From Lytechinus variegatus (lineage: Eukaryota > Echinodermata > Echinoidea > Temnopleuroida > Toxopneustidae), in the NCBI RefSeq assembly GCF_018143015.1, contig NC_054740.1, forward strand, positions 39,089,180 to 39,153,179: a stretch of DNA of 64,000 bases. The letters are read 5' to 3'. The position numbers and the translations under genes were made by a program. Every line of letters begins with the position of its first letter. Positions within the stretch are counted from its first letter, which is position 1. Of the stretch, positions 11,454 to 22,758 are shown piece by piece. The notes below the pieces were generated by a model. That model saw only the letters and a program-made list of their open reading frames with translations, did no database searches and was not told the origin of the DNA.

Positions 11454-13540
11454 CCCTAGTTATTTCCGTTCCAGAGCATCACCAATTCAGAAAGCGGTGC
11501 GGCACATACTGTAGGTATCATGCTATAGTACCGCCTCCCCTTCCGTAGATCAAGTCTTGGAACGATATAATATAAAAAAAGCCCGCACTAGTCTTGCAAG
11601 AAGGCTTCAGCTGGTATATACTGAGAGAAGCAATGCAAGAGAGGTTAAAGTTAACATTTTCTACCATTTATTTGTTGAGAGTTGGATGCATTGGTGTTTA
11701 TGCCGTCAACGAAAACGTTATCTCTGGTGTCATTGAAGTTTAAGATTACTCTCAGACTACCAGTCGCTGATAATGCGCCCTCATGTGTTTCATGCGCAAC
11801 CACTGACAAAACGAAATCGCCGCCATATACATCATACATGTACTGTCATTCCACTGACTTACATTTTCCAACTCGACGCATCATATATGACATGCTATAC
11901 GAGGGTTCAAAGAGGAAGGCATATTCTTAACCTTCGTTCGGCACAGTCAATCTCAATGATAATCTCAAATTCCAGGTCGAGTTCGAATAACTTCTAATAT
12001 ACTATATGACGCAAATTACCACCAAGTATAGAATTCTCTTCTTCTAAATTTACATAATCTAGAATTCCAGGACAAGTACGAATATCTTTCAACACAATAG
12101 ATTACGAAAATAAACTACCGTATAGATTTTCCCAGTAAGTGTGGATTTTTTTTTTCAATCTCCGTAGAAAATCATAGCTGCATGAACTATTCATCCTATT
12201 CCCCTAACCCCTAAACTGTCTGCGTGACCGAGACAGGATTATACATCTGTAACACGTGACGCCATAGAAAATCCATCCTTTATACGCTTTCAGAAGATCT
12301 ATTCTACAGTCTCATGAAGAAACCGACTCCAAAGCGACCGATTGTATCTCATTGGCGATCACGCAATAGCTTTGATCGGTCTTGAGTCGGCTCCGCCGAT
12401 GTGACTTAAGCATAAAAGTAGAGCACAAATCAAAGCCGATGATTATATTCAGTTTCTATCCGACGCAATCGTTGATTTATATCAGCCATTCATTGATTAT
12501 GAGGTACTGCGTTCGAAAGGGTGAAGTAGGTATCAATATACTCTCCTTGAGAAGGGGATAATACACACTAAAAGGAATAGGTTCAACTTTGCACCTTTAA
12601 AGGTGCAGACCAGGGCCCCGTTTTACAAAGAGTTGCGATTGATCCGATCAATCACAACTATGGACGGCCAGCAGTTAACGTCAACATCTAAATGACAAAT
12701 AACACAAACAGGCAAAAAATGATTTAATAATACTAAATAATAACTACCTCTCATGTGAAGCAATTTTGCGTATAAGTTTTCTTTCCAACAAGCACATCGG
12801 TGAAGAAAAATAATAAGAAGAAGATAAAGACAAAGAAGAGGAGGAGGAAGAAGGAGAAGAAAAAGAAGAAAAAGAATTATGAAAAAGAAGAACAACAACA
12901 AGAACATGAACAAGAAGAAAAAAAATAAATGGTGTGGGGTTGCGCAGATCACCCCACATATTTTATGGCTTAGCCATAAAACCCCATGTTGTTTTATGGC
13001 TTCATTTTTCTGAAAAATATCCAAGAAACTCAGTAAATCAAACTTTCATCCTAACATTCCTGACAAAGATTCTGGAGTCTGTTTCATAAAGAGTTTTATA
13101 ACTATATTTGTAACTCTGCGATTATGCTGTTATGGTAATTACCATGGTAACAGTGTTGAACAACCAATCACAATCAAGGTTACCATGGAAGCTATAATAG
13201 TGGCAAATTCACAATAGTTATTAGTCTTGATAAGAAAAAGGTCCTCGGTAAAAAATCATCACAGTTTGATACAATGTACCATAACCTGGATCTTTGTGAG
13301 ATATGAACACACTCACTCATCCATGTGTCATCACATTCTTCAAATACACACACATAATTATGCAGATTCTGATTTGAGCATAAGTATGTACAATTTTTTT
13401 AATGAGAGGGTAAAAGAGAATGAGGTAAGTTCAGAGAGGGGGGGGGGGAGGGGTGAGGGGGAGAGAGGAGGGGGGGGGGGGGATAGAGGAGGCGTTTGAC
13501 GGTGTATTGTGAGGGGCGGTATCATATTTTAAAATGTACT
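11454..13540. other. unassigned stretch with low-complexity tracts
   Basis: I find no supportable gene. Contents include an almost pure purine tract of GAA/GAAGAA type at 12795-12930, a fragment starting GGGCCCCGTTTTACAAAG at 12614, a hairpin pairing GGTAATTACCATGGTAAC with GGTTACCATGG around 13134-13190, and G-runs at 13438-13482. Confidence 0.4.
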
Positions 13541-13675
13541 ATGACAGGCGCGGATCCAGGAGGGGGCCGAGCCGGCCCCGGTCCCCCTATTTTTTTACAA
13601 CCTGCTGAAAAAGTGTACTCTTTAACTTGATAGAAATTATGAAAAACAGAAAGAAAAGTAAGAAAGAGGTATCAT

Positions 13676-14971
13676 GAAAATCACATTTATTTCCTTCAAA
13701 CAGATACAAAATAATATTTGACATAGTAACGAATACAGTATATATTTCGATACAAATTTGAAGGAGGCGAAAACCCGAAAAGCAGAGCTTGAGTTGGGGT
13801 CGCCAGATACAAGTAAATAACAAGTTACGTAATGACATCATATGTAATTGCATATAAAAAAGAAAGTTAAGAGTATAAAAGAAACATACAGCAGATGGAG
13901 AAGAGGGAGAAGAAATGTAGGCATTAGAAGTTCATTTGAACAAAAGAGTAAACTGGTCGCAATGACGTGACATTGGTACATGTATGTAGAGCTTGACCGA
14001 CATCTGTCCAGCACAGCAACAGGCAAGGCACGTGCATCAATTAACAATAGAAATGGAAGGTAGTTCAAGGCTTGAACCACCTTCCATTTCCACTGCCAAC
14101 CAATGCACATGCCTCACCTGCCGCTACGCTAGACAAATGTCAGTCAAGCTCCACATACATATCATTGACATGTTGACATGCTTGAACTTAAAGCATGTCA
14201 ACATGTCAATGATCTGCATTTAAATAAAGTTTCATTTTATAAGAAAAAGATTGCAAAGAACGAGAGTTTTGTAGGTGGGCTGGTAAACTGTTCCAAAGTT
14301 TTGGCCCAGAGTAACGAATATCGTACTGGTATCTTCGGGTTCTATGTTTCGGTAAATGAATTTGGGTAGCGTTTCTCGTACTATACTTATGAATATCCGA
14401 ATTGAAGTTAAAATGACAGAGATTACTAAATTGCAAGGGGAAAATGTTGTTTGTGCTTTTGTACATAAAAATACTTTGCTGATGCAAATTAATATCGCTA
14501 AATTTCAATAATTTTAACTCTTTGAATACAGGATTTGTGTGAGATTGAAAATGTAATCCAGATATAATACGAACAATCCTCTTTTGCAGTATTATAAGCT
14601 TTAGGATGCTAGACTTACAGGAGTTGGCCCAAATAATATTACAATACGAGAAATATGGAAGTATCAGAGCACAATATAACATACGTAGAATGTGACTTGG
14701 CAAGAGATTTCTAATTCTAGATATAATACCAATGTTTTTGGATACTTTACTTTCGACCTCATGTATATGATCTTTCCATGTCATAAAACTATCTAAATAA
14801 ATTCCAAGGAACTTGGATTTGTCTACCCGTGGTAATATTACATTGTCGAGTATAACACATGCATCATTCAAATCAACATTCTTTCTATTATGAAAAACCA
14901 TGTAGTTACATTTCTTGATATTTAAAGATAATTTGTTAGCTTTAAACCATTCACATACATGTACAATACAT
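13676..14971 (-). mobile_element. 5'-truncated LINE (jockey/CR1-like reverse transcriptase C-terminus)
   Basis: A 231-codon minus-strand frame (14901-14206) reads as the region after the reverse transcriptase catalytic core: KFLGIYLDSFMTWKDHI, then LPYFSYCNIIWANS, LQKRIVRIISG, and YSGPKLWNSLPAHLQ near the end. The catalytic core and endonuclease are absent, so this is a dead 5'-truncated copy. GTATCAT at 13669-13675 and 14972-14978 is a plausible 7-bp target duplication. The host is the GGCGGATCCAG-ended element, which resumes on both sides. The exact clade (jockey, CR1 or L2) is uncertain. Confidence 0.8.
14161..14213 (-). other. perfect hairpin at the LINE stop codon
   Basis: Two 23-bp arms (14161-14183 and 14191-14213) pair perfectly around a 7-nt loop. 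The LINE frame ends inside the arm: its last two codons and TGA stop are in the stem. Confidence 0.8.
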
Positions 14972-15884
14972 GTATCATACCCATGATGTGTAATTTAAAG
15001 CCTAACGGCCGACCCGACCCCGAAAGAAAACAAGAAAAAGGTGAGGGGAAGAATTGGAAAAAAAAAATTATATAAACATTTTCGCTCGCGCTTCGCATTG
15101 GCTGTGTAATAAATCCCATTCAAGAGGATTAAATGGCACTTATATATCCAGTTCTGAAATCAATTTGCACACAATATTTTAGCTCGCACATTAAGCTTTC
15201 ATTATTTTGTTTGATTTACACAAATTGTTTACATCAAAATTTTCAGCTCGCGCTGCGCACTCGCATTGTTTGATTTGTGAGTTACCTATCCTCTGGAAAT
15301 TCTTACCAAAATTTGTCAAAATGCTCCCTTATTTTGTCAGTCTATCAAAAAATTAAGCTCGTGCTTCACGCTCGTATTTAATTGTTTGAGACACACAGCT
15401 TATTCCTTATTAAATAAAAACGAGTTTAGACTGTCCAGTTTTCAGGTCGAAATATCAAACATTTTGAGCTGGCACTTCGCACTCTCCTTTTTTAATTGGT
15501 GATACTTGTATCCTCTTCATTAATCACTAAAAAACAGTCCTAATTGAGTCCCTTTTCACGTAACGAAATAAAAAAAATTCGGCTCGCGCTTGGCGCTCGC
15601 ATCGTTTAGTTGGATTACTTATTTGTTTTCATGATTATAGAATCTCCTCAGAATCTTCAAGTCTACACAAAGAATTTGAGTCGCGCTTCGTGCTCGCATT
15701 ATATATAAAGACCACATGAGATACCTTATCTTGTTTATAACAATAAAATAACATAAACTTAAAGCTCCAGTCTTTGTAAAACTAACAAAAAAAAAATCAG
15801 ATTATAGCGGCCAATCGAGAAAAATGTTGATGAAAATATTTTTCGGGCCCCCTATTGGCGAAAGCTGGATCCGCCCCTGTATGA

Positions 15885-16824
15885 ATTACATCTGACCTCT
15901 AATGGAACAACAACAAAAAAAACCAAGAGTTTAGACATGAGAGCCTGGCCATTTATGCGTTTTAACGGATTGCTGCTTCAGGGTCGATGTTGATCGATGT
16001 TTCGGATGGGGGGAAGGGAATGAAATGATGATTTTGTCCGAAATTGCTCCCTCCTGTTTATCCCAGGAATGACACTTCTGCCTTCACCATGTTCATGATA
16101 AACTACTAAGGCCTATCTATGCCGAAATGATCTGGGATGGGGATTGGGCTATAGAGTACGTAAAACGCTTAAAAAATATTGTTTTTTGTTAACCTTGTTA
16201 TTCTAAGGTTGGAAGGAATTTTTTTGCACAATTTATATACTGTAAAAATCATTTTGTAAAATTTGTCAAAATCAAGGATATTCACTGGGGGGGGGGGGGG
16301 TTGTTTCAAATTCCCCGCCCCTTTCGCTGCGTATAGCCATGGAAAAGACGGGGAGAAGCACTTGCTGATAAATGTGCCGCAGACTGTCAATTCATCTGCG
16401 CTAGCTCTATAATTATTTTGTAATTCCCCTTGGAATTTCATGCGATACGATTAAGATAGTCGATGAATCAACGAGATTTTCAAGCCTCGGCTGACGTCAC
16501 AAGATTTCATTCATTAACGTTCAGTCACACCAACACAACGTGCTTCAAACCGATCGATGGTACGTCATATAGGAAATAACGTAATAGACTTGCATCAGTT
16601 TCGCCGGTGCACCTGAGGCATTTGATGTTTAAAAACTATACATTAAATCTCTCTTTCCCGCCAGTTATTTGCACAGGCGCCATTTTCACTTGAAGTGGTG
16701 TGTATTTATAGCTTAAACATGACGGGAATAACGAGTATGTTATGATTTACTGTTTGCGTTGTGCCAGACAGAAATCAAAACTTAGCACGACAAGACGTCC
16801 ACATCGTGAAGAAATCAATGCTGT
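15885..16824. other. unassigned intergenic sequence
   Basis: No gene or element ends are recognisable. A G-run lies at 16287-16300. Confidence 0.4.
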
Positions 16825-16829
16825 ATGAT

Positions 16830-17399
16830 GCAGTGACGAATCCAGGAGGAGGGGAGGGGGGGGGGGGGGGGGGTGGAGGCACACCCGGCCCTTGTTCTCC
16901 CACTTTGAGAGGCACACACATATTTAGCATAATAGGGAAATCATGTTTCCTGAAACAAAATTAATCGATTTATTATCAAAAACATTTTTTTTGTTTTTTT
17001 GCTTGACAAATTTTCCTGGAACAAAAGAACTTCAATTTTGTAAAGTAAATCTTTTTTCTTTCTTCACTTTTCCTGTACAAGAATGCAGGCCCTGGGAAGC
17101 GACGATGCTGAAGCACCCCCAGGATTTTCCTGGAGGGGGGGGGGGTCTGGTGCGTATACTATTCTCCATTGGAATCAACCTGGAATTCTATTATCTGTGA
17201 GAAAATCGATGAATATAATACAAAAATGCCCCCTTTTTGCTTGTCATATTTCTATAGACCAAACTGATCTTCATTTTCAGTGAAGGTTTATTCTAATTAT
17301 TTTTGCTTTTCAAATTTACATCAGCACCCCCAGTTAAAATAACGTTCCCAGGGACCTGCAAAAATGCCCCCTTTTGGAATGCCCTGGATCCGCCCCTGC
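16830..17399. mobile_element. GGCGGATCCAG-ended element, third member
   Basis: Left CAGTGACGAATCCAGGAGG and right CCCTGGATCCGCCCCTG are related inverted ends. ATGAT stands at 16825-16829 and 17400-17404, one base outside each end. The interior has G-runs and TTTTCCTGGA motifs but not the GCGAGCGCGAAG repeats of the other two copies, so it is a different subfamily. Confidence 0.6.
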
Positions 17400-17404
17400 A
17401 TGAT

Positions 17405-18454
17405 ATAAATTATGTAGAATATCCAAGGGGTGGAATTCATATTCGATTAGGATGATACAGGGGGATAATAATAATTGAAAGCAAACTACAACGTCGGCTC
17501 ACCTTTGTAAAAATAAATTTATACTCTTAAAACATCACTGGTAATGAAATCAATGCGTTAATGAACATGTGCCCAACAGAAAAATTTGATCGAATTCAAT
17601 CATTATTCCTTAGTCAATTTGTACAATTTTTAAAAATCAAACGGAATTTTGGCTCAAAGGACCTCTTTTATCCGTGTCATATTCATCAGCAGATTTGCTA
17701 CTTTAACCAATCTCATTTTTTTTACATTTTAAGAATTTACTTTTCAAAGTTCAGAATAAAGATAAAATAAATTAAATATCTGCTTAATCAATGTATAGTA
17801 TTTATTGCCTAAAATGCTAAATTATCTTCAATCACAATGCAAAAGGAATTTTCACATGATATCAAAATAATGAAGGGTATACACACAAACACACCCTCAC
17901 ATGCACACATCCTCCCGCGCACCTACTCACACAGAAAAGCGTTTACTAATAAATGGATGGAATCACTTATTATTGATTTTCAATTTTCTTCGTTTTGTTT
18001 AATATGTAACTCGATCTGTTTATTGTTAGAAATTTTAATTCATCAATGTAACATTTGTTTTTATAATTTGTAAAATTCGTTAGTTTTATTTGATCGTAAT
18101 ACTTTATTGTTGGATTTGAAAACAATGAAATAATCTTGAAACTTATTATTGACTGTAGAATCTATTCAACATGCAATGGCGTAGAAAATGGTGTGAGTGT
18201 GTGTGTGGAGGGGAGGGTGTCCGTGACTTGCTCCTCCTATAAAGCTACGTCTGGAGACCAAGAACTTCGACCACAGACTGATATAAGATCAACCACAATC
18301 CGTCCATAGATTGCGGCATGTCATGACGATTGTGACTGAAAAATAAAACGGTCAGCTTTTTCCCCAGTGAACAATTGATTTATAAGCAAAACCATAGACC
18401 TACAAAATGCGATTATCTAAAAATGTTATCTAAAAAACAGAGAAGAAATCTTTT
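17405..18454. other. AT-rich unassigned stretch left of the tRNA array
   Basis: No gene could be supported. A CA-rich low-complexity patch is at 17880-17935 and a short GT-rich patch is near 18192-18210. Confidence 0.4.
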
Positions 18455-18534
18455 GTAGCGAGCATAGGGTTCGAACCTACGCGAGATCCCATTTCATTTC
18501 AAGTCAAACGCCTTAACCATTCGGCCATTGCAAC
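18455..18534 (-). pseudogene. tRNA-Ser(TGA)-like pseudogene
   Basis: The D arm, anticodon loop CTTGAAA and T loop TTCGAAC are recognisable, but the variable arm is shortened and the two acceptor strands no longer pair. Confidence 0.75.
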
Positions 18535-18782
18535 TTGATATTTCTGGTCAGATTATTTAAAATTAACTTCGAATAAATTCTACCAAGTTCTTGGCCTGTC
18601 CATGATGCATTCAAAGTTATGTAAGATCAGTTGATTAAGTCAAATCGATCTTGTTCACACTTGAATAACCCACAAAATACGATATAACTAATGCAAAAGA
18701 GGAAAAAGATTTGACATGGCCGAGTGGTTATCTAGTTTCTTTTAAATTTTACTTCCAATTCGTTATAGACAGCATTAAGTAG

Positions 18783-18864
18783 GTTGCGATGGTCGAGTGG
18801 TTAAGGCGTTTGACTAGAAATCAAATGGGATCTTCCCGCGTAGGTCCGAATCCTACTCGCAACG
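18783..18864 (+). tRNA. tRNA-Ser-AGA: tRNA-Ser(AGA), slightly diverged
   Basis: It is 82 nt with anticodon loop CTAGAAA and paired GTTGCGA/TCGCAAC acceptor strands. It differs from the array consensus in the A box (GGTCGAG for GGCCGAG, giving a G-U pair in the D stem) and in the T loop (TCCGAAT for TTCGAAT), which weakens the B box. It may be poorly transcribed. Confidence 0.75.
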
Positions 18865-19272
18865 GAATATACTTTCTGTGGGTTTTGTTCTCTCTTTTTT
18901 TCAATACGAAACGAGTGTCACTATCTTGACTTTCACATCATAAACAAAATATCTGACTTTACAAAGAAATACAATGAAAATTTTTAAGGCACACTGCCTT
19001 GTTAAGTAACTTTCAATCTTAAAACATATTTCATGAACATGATCCTTTGAATATTGACGAATATTTGAATTGAGCATCATGATTGTGACACAGGTCACTG
19101 CTAAATTTAAATATCCTGTGGTCATGACGGCGAATAACCGTGCTTTTGATTTGCAAAGATCACGTGACAAAATCACTAGATCTTATAGAACTTTCAATGC
19201 ATCATGGACAGGCCAAGAACTTGGTAGAATTGATTCGAAGTTAACTTTTCATAATCAGACCAGATATATGAA

Positions 19273-19352
19273 GTTGCGATGGCCGAGTTGTTAAGGCAAT
19301 TGACTAGAAATCAAATGGGATATTCCCTTGTAGGATTCGAACCTGATGTCAC
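19273..19352 (+). pseudogene. tRNA-Ser(AGA)-like pseudogene of the array unit
   Basis: It has a good 5' half and anticodon loop, but GAGTTGTTAAGGC in the D arm and a 3' end running into CCTGATGTCACGTGATG instead of the acceptor strand. Confidence 0.85.
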
Positions 19353-19680
19353 GTGATGTTTTCAAAATCGTAAACGCGGTAATTAGTCATCATGACCACA
19401 GAAGATTTAATTGAGCAGGAACAGAGTAACAACTCCGTCAAAATGATGATCCTCAATTCAATATTTTAAAGATTATTTTTATGAAATGTGTTAAGATTGC
19501 AAGACATTCAACAAGGTAATGTAACTTGATAAATTTGATGAGAGCATTATTTGTCCGTAAACTCAAGATAAGTATTTTTAGCACAAATTTTCTAGAAATA
19601 TATTGTATAGGGATGAAAGTCAAGATCACACTCATCTCGTTTTGGAAAAAAGGAGAAAACCAAACCACAGGAAGTATGTT

Positions 19681-19762
19681 CGTTGCGAGTAGGATTCGCA
19701 CCTACGCGGGAAGATCCCATTTGATTTCAAGTCAAACGCCTTAACCACTCGGCCATCGCAAC
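19681..19762 (-). tRNA. tRNA-Ser-TGA: tRNA-Ser(TGA), T-loop variant
   Basis: It matches the TGA consensus over 82 nt except that the T loop reads TGCGAAT instead of TTCGAAT. This changes the near-invariant U55 and the B box, so function is doubtful. Confidence 0.7.
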
Positions 19763-20497
19763 CTCTTACTGATTGTACTATATAAAGTAAAAGTACAGTA
19801 AATCTATTCGGACTCATTCAACCAACCAGAGATCTTACCTCTTCAAATCCAATAGACCAGTACTCAGAAACGTTGTGAAAGCTAACAACGCGCTAACTGG
19901 GCCTGTTTCTTAAAACTTTTGAAGCCACAAACTTGTTATTATAACAAATTTGCGATAACAGTTTAAAGCTACGGAAATCCTTCGATTTGATTGGTTAAGA
20001 GTAAACTTGTTATAGAAATCGGGAATTTGTTATCATAACAAGTCTTTATGATACGGAACCCACGTCCTGTTACAACTGGCACTATTGCAACCGGTAAGGT
20101 GGCAACGATGCCCAATGTCATCACAATTCATTACTAAACATTGAAATAAATGTCTTCATTTCACAATCCGAGAGACGTAACTGGGCTTACTGTTAAGCGC
20201 CCTGTTAGGCTAACAACGTTTCTGTGCTGTTGGCCCTGCTTACTAACATATTCAGAATTTTTTAATTTTTTATTCTTTGCAAACCGACATTTTGCTGGAG
20301 GACTACGGAACATATCAACAAATTATTTTACAAAATTTTCAATAAAAAATCAATAAAATTTTTTTTTGGCATTGATAAAAGTGAAAAATACACTGGCCTG
20401 AAGAAATTGTAAAATTAAAAGTAACAAATCGATCTTTTGTTCACTTGGATTTCCCAGAAAATAAGAGATGACCATTACAAGACAAGTTTTTTTTCTT

Positions 20498-20580
20498 GTT
20501 GTGGGTAGGATTCGAACGTCCGCGGGTAGATCACATTTGATTTCTAGTCAAACGCCCTTATACCACTCGGCTATCTCAAG
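20498..20580 (-). pseudogene. tRNA-Ser(AGA)-type pseudogene, minus strand
   Basis: The anticodon loop CTAGAAA and T loop TTCGAAT are kept, but the acceptor strands (CTTGAGA and CCCACAAC) do not match and the D loop has extra bases. A near-identical copy is at 61012-61094, marking the longer unit type. Confidence 0.8.
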
Positions 20581-20818
20581 TTTTCTGCTTACTAAAAGTT
20601 AACTTCGAATCAATTATACCAAATTCTTGGCCTGCCCATGATGCGTTCAAAGTTACATAAGATCTGTTGATTAAGTGAAATCGTTCTTGTTCACACTTGG
20701 ATAACCCACAAAATACGATATAACTAATACAAAAGAGGAAAAAGAGTTGATATGGCCGAGTGGTTATCTAGTTTCTTTTAAATTTTAGTTCCAATTTGTC
20801 ATGGACAGCATTAAGTAG

Positions 20819-20830
20819 GTTGCGATGGCC
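20819..20830 (+). pseudogene. 5' fragment of the interrupted tRNA-Ser(AGA) gene
   Basis: The 12 bases GTTGCGATGGCC are the acceptor strand plus the first part of the A box. The rest of this gene is at 43275-43349 beyond the 22.4-kb insertion. Confidence 0.85.
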
Positions 20831-20857
20831 CCATACTGAGGTCGTTGGACTGCTCGG

Positions 20858-21123
20858 AAAATCCTAACAGTTTCCGACTTTCCTAACACTTTCCTAACGC
20901 TCTCCTATCACTTTCCTAAAGCTTTCCGACCACTTTCCTAACACTTTCGTAACACATCAACTCGGAACTGCGCATGCGCAAGAGGGCCGTGCGCAAAATC
21001 TACAGCCCGCTGTATTATATAATTGTAAACATGCTGCACGCTATTGATCGGAGGGAAGTGTTGTTGTTCGAGTCAGCTCGACCGTATCAAAAGTTCAAAG
21101 ATTTGCTGGAAGTTTCTTAAAAT
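20858..21123 (+). promoter_or_regulatory. putative promoter and 5' non-coding exon of the element gene
   Basis: An 11-bp-period array of ACTTTCCTAAC-like units covers 20858-20953. TGCGCATGCGCA, a perfect palindromic NRF-1-type site, is at 20969-20980 and TATTATATAA is at 21013-21022. Transcription could start near 21045. A consensus donor (AAAAT|GTAAGT) at 21124 would end a non-coding exon spliced to the acceptor at 22753. This is inferred; no transcript evidence is available. Confidence 0.4.
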
Positions 21124-21616
21124 GTAAGTGTAATTAAAAAAGTTTTTATAATTGTTATGTAAGCGTTTTACAAGATAAACCTGTGACTTTTTAAAGAAAA
21201 CTTACAATTTAACTTAATTTAAACGTTGAAATCAAACTGAGGGCTAAAATTGTTTCGATACTTTCGCTGACTGTCATTGTGTCAAAGTCCTCAACTGGTT
21301 TCTGGTGATGGTGAGTGCAAGAGTGGCACATGGTGCACACTGTCAGCTATAGACAATGTGTCCATCACGTTCAAACTTGGGCCTATAGTGAAATCAATAC
21401 TTGAAAAATTTATTAATTTTTGGCCCATTTTCTGGTGCTACGATATAGATTTACCTCGATCATATGTACTTCTGTTGAATCGTTTAGAGTTATTAGACAT
21501 TTGAAAACCATGAAAACGTAGGCCTATTCCGAAGATATTCGATCTTGTAACGTTAACTTGGAGTCTCAAAACAGTTTATATGCACATCTCGGTCGGTATG
21601 CAAATGAGGGAACTAA

Positions 21617-22035
21617 TGACATCACTCACTATTTCTTTTGTATTTCATTTTATGAAATATGTATATTTTCTCGTCATTGTCATGGGAAATGAAGTTTCAT
21701 TCCTGCATGAACACGTGGAATTCCATTATTTTAACATTTTGTGCTTCAGGCATGGAGGTCCTAATCGTCATATTCGTAAAAATTGAAATATTGTATAATT
21801 CAAACAATAAAAAACAAAAGAAATAGTGAGTGAGTGACATCATCGATTCTCTCAATTGGATGTAACTGGCTCGTTCATATAACTATTTTGTTAAAAATAA
21901 GCGAAACTTTGAAATGTCATAACTTTCTTATTTTACAGTACATCCGATTTTGATGGAATTTTCAGCATTGTACTTGTCTGATTTTTCTCTATTGATTCAA
22001 ATCAACATTTTTCTGCGGTGGACTTGACCTTTAAA
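21617..22035. mobile_element. MITE with CACTCACTATTTC inverted core, partial
   Basis: TGACATCACTCACTATTTC at 21617 pairs with GAAATAGTGAGTGAGTGACATCA ending at 21843 (outer bases only partly matched). The right outer part (21880-22035) matches the copy at 23638-24151 and ends in GGTGGACTTGACC. The matching left outer arm is missing. Confidence 0.6.
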
Positions 22036-22208
22036 TATGCTAATTTGTTCATATATTTTCAAAACTCACCAAAATTATTTATTTGTTGATTGACTTTGGT
22101 TATTTTTATTCCATCTGAGAGCTACATTAGGTTCACCAAGGTTCTACACTGAGTTAAGAAACTTTGACTAGATAATTATTAATACTTAATTCATATGAAA
22201 TTTATTCA

Positions 22209-22283
22209 TTTTTACCTCTGCCAATTTTATCCCTGCCATTTTTACTTGTGCCATTTTTATCTCTGCCATTTTTACCTGGCACC
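22209..22283. repeat. lone arm of the GGCAGAGGTAAAAAT family
   Basis: Five degenerate units of CCTCTGCCATTTTTA end in TTTTTACCTGGCACC, the same terminus as the element ending at 8992. No partner arm is nearby. Confidence 0.75.
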
Positions 22284-22758
22284 TCTAGTCTAGAGACCTT
22301 TTTCTAGATGTAGAAGTTTGGTACTTGATAGACATTTACTGAATGAAAGATAGGTCTAATGTTAGGACCTAGATCTAGATAGTAGATCTACTGACCATTC
22401 CCTCCTATAAACTTACCGTGTGTGGATCTTGGCTATTTGTTGCTCGCCTTGTGTAACGTAATTGTTTATTCAATCATAGGCCAAATGTGTTTTTTTCCTA
22501 TAAAAATTCCTGTATTGAATCATAAACACATAAAATTTGCTATTTTTTTTAAGATGAAGCCAAGGTCAAGTTACATTTACTGTGTGTCTAAGAAACAACA
22601 TTTATTGTATTGTTTCTTATATTTTTTGTGTTTGCTTTTCATTTCCCCATTATTTACTTTACTGTAGGGTCTAAGTATTGCTGAATTTGTCTACATCATG
22701 ACTGTATAATCTATAGATTTGAGAACATTATTGCTTTTTTTTATTTCATGCAGTGATA

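Larger units (their letters stand above)
13545..15879. mobile_element. GGCGGATCCAG-ended DNA element, inverted copy with nested LINE
   Basis: Left end CAGGCGCGGATCCAG and right end CTGGATCCGCCCCTG are flanked by TATGA on both sides (13540-13544 and 15880-15884). The body is the element at 3494-4708 read in the opposite direction, including spaced GCTCGCGCTTCGC-type motifs from 15080 to 15700. A LINE at 13676-14971 interrupts it. Without that insert its length would be ~1.03 kb. Confidence 0.8.
18455..20830. repeat. tRNA-Ser tandem array, left part
   Basis: This is one complete unit of the ~2.05-kb type plus the starts of neighbours. Order: minus pseudogene, plus AGA gene, plus pseudogene, minus TGA gene, minus AGA-type pseudogene, then the first 12 bases of another AGA gene. 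It is more diverged than the right-hand part. It breaks off at 20830, where a 22.4-kb insertion starts. Truncated D-arm pieces (ATGGCCGAGTGGTTATC) lie at 18716 and 20753. Confidence 0.9.

Noticed and set aside
11648-11834. Minus-strand frame (YDVYGGDFVLSVVAHE...) that faintly resembles a cadherin-like repeat
   Set aside because: The pattern is weak, there is no convincing acceptor upstream, and no partner exons lie nearby.
12623-13024. Leu/Phe-rich minus-strand frame resembling a membrane protein
   Set aside because: It is the complement of a purine-rich low-complexity tract.
13545-15879. Reading the whole 2.3 kb as an autonomous element with its own reverse transcriptase
   Set aside because: The reverse transcriptase frame belongs to a separate LINE with its own 7-bp duplication inserted into a non-coding element.
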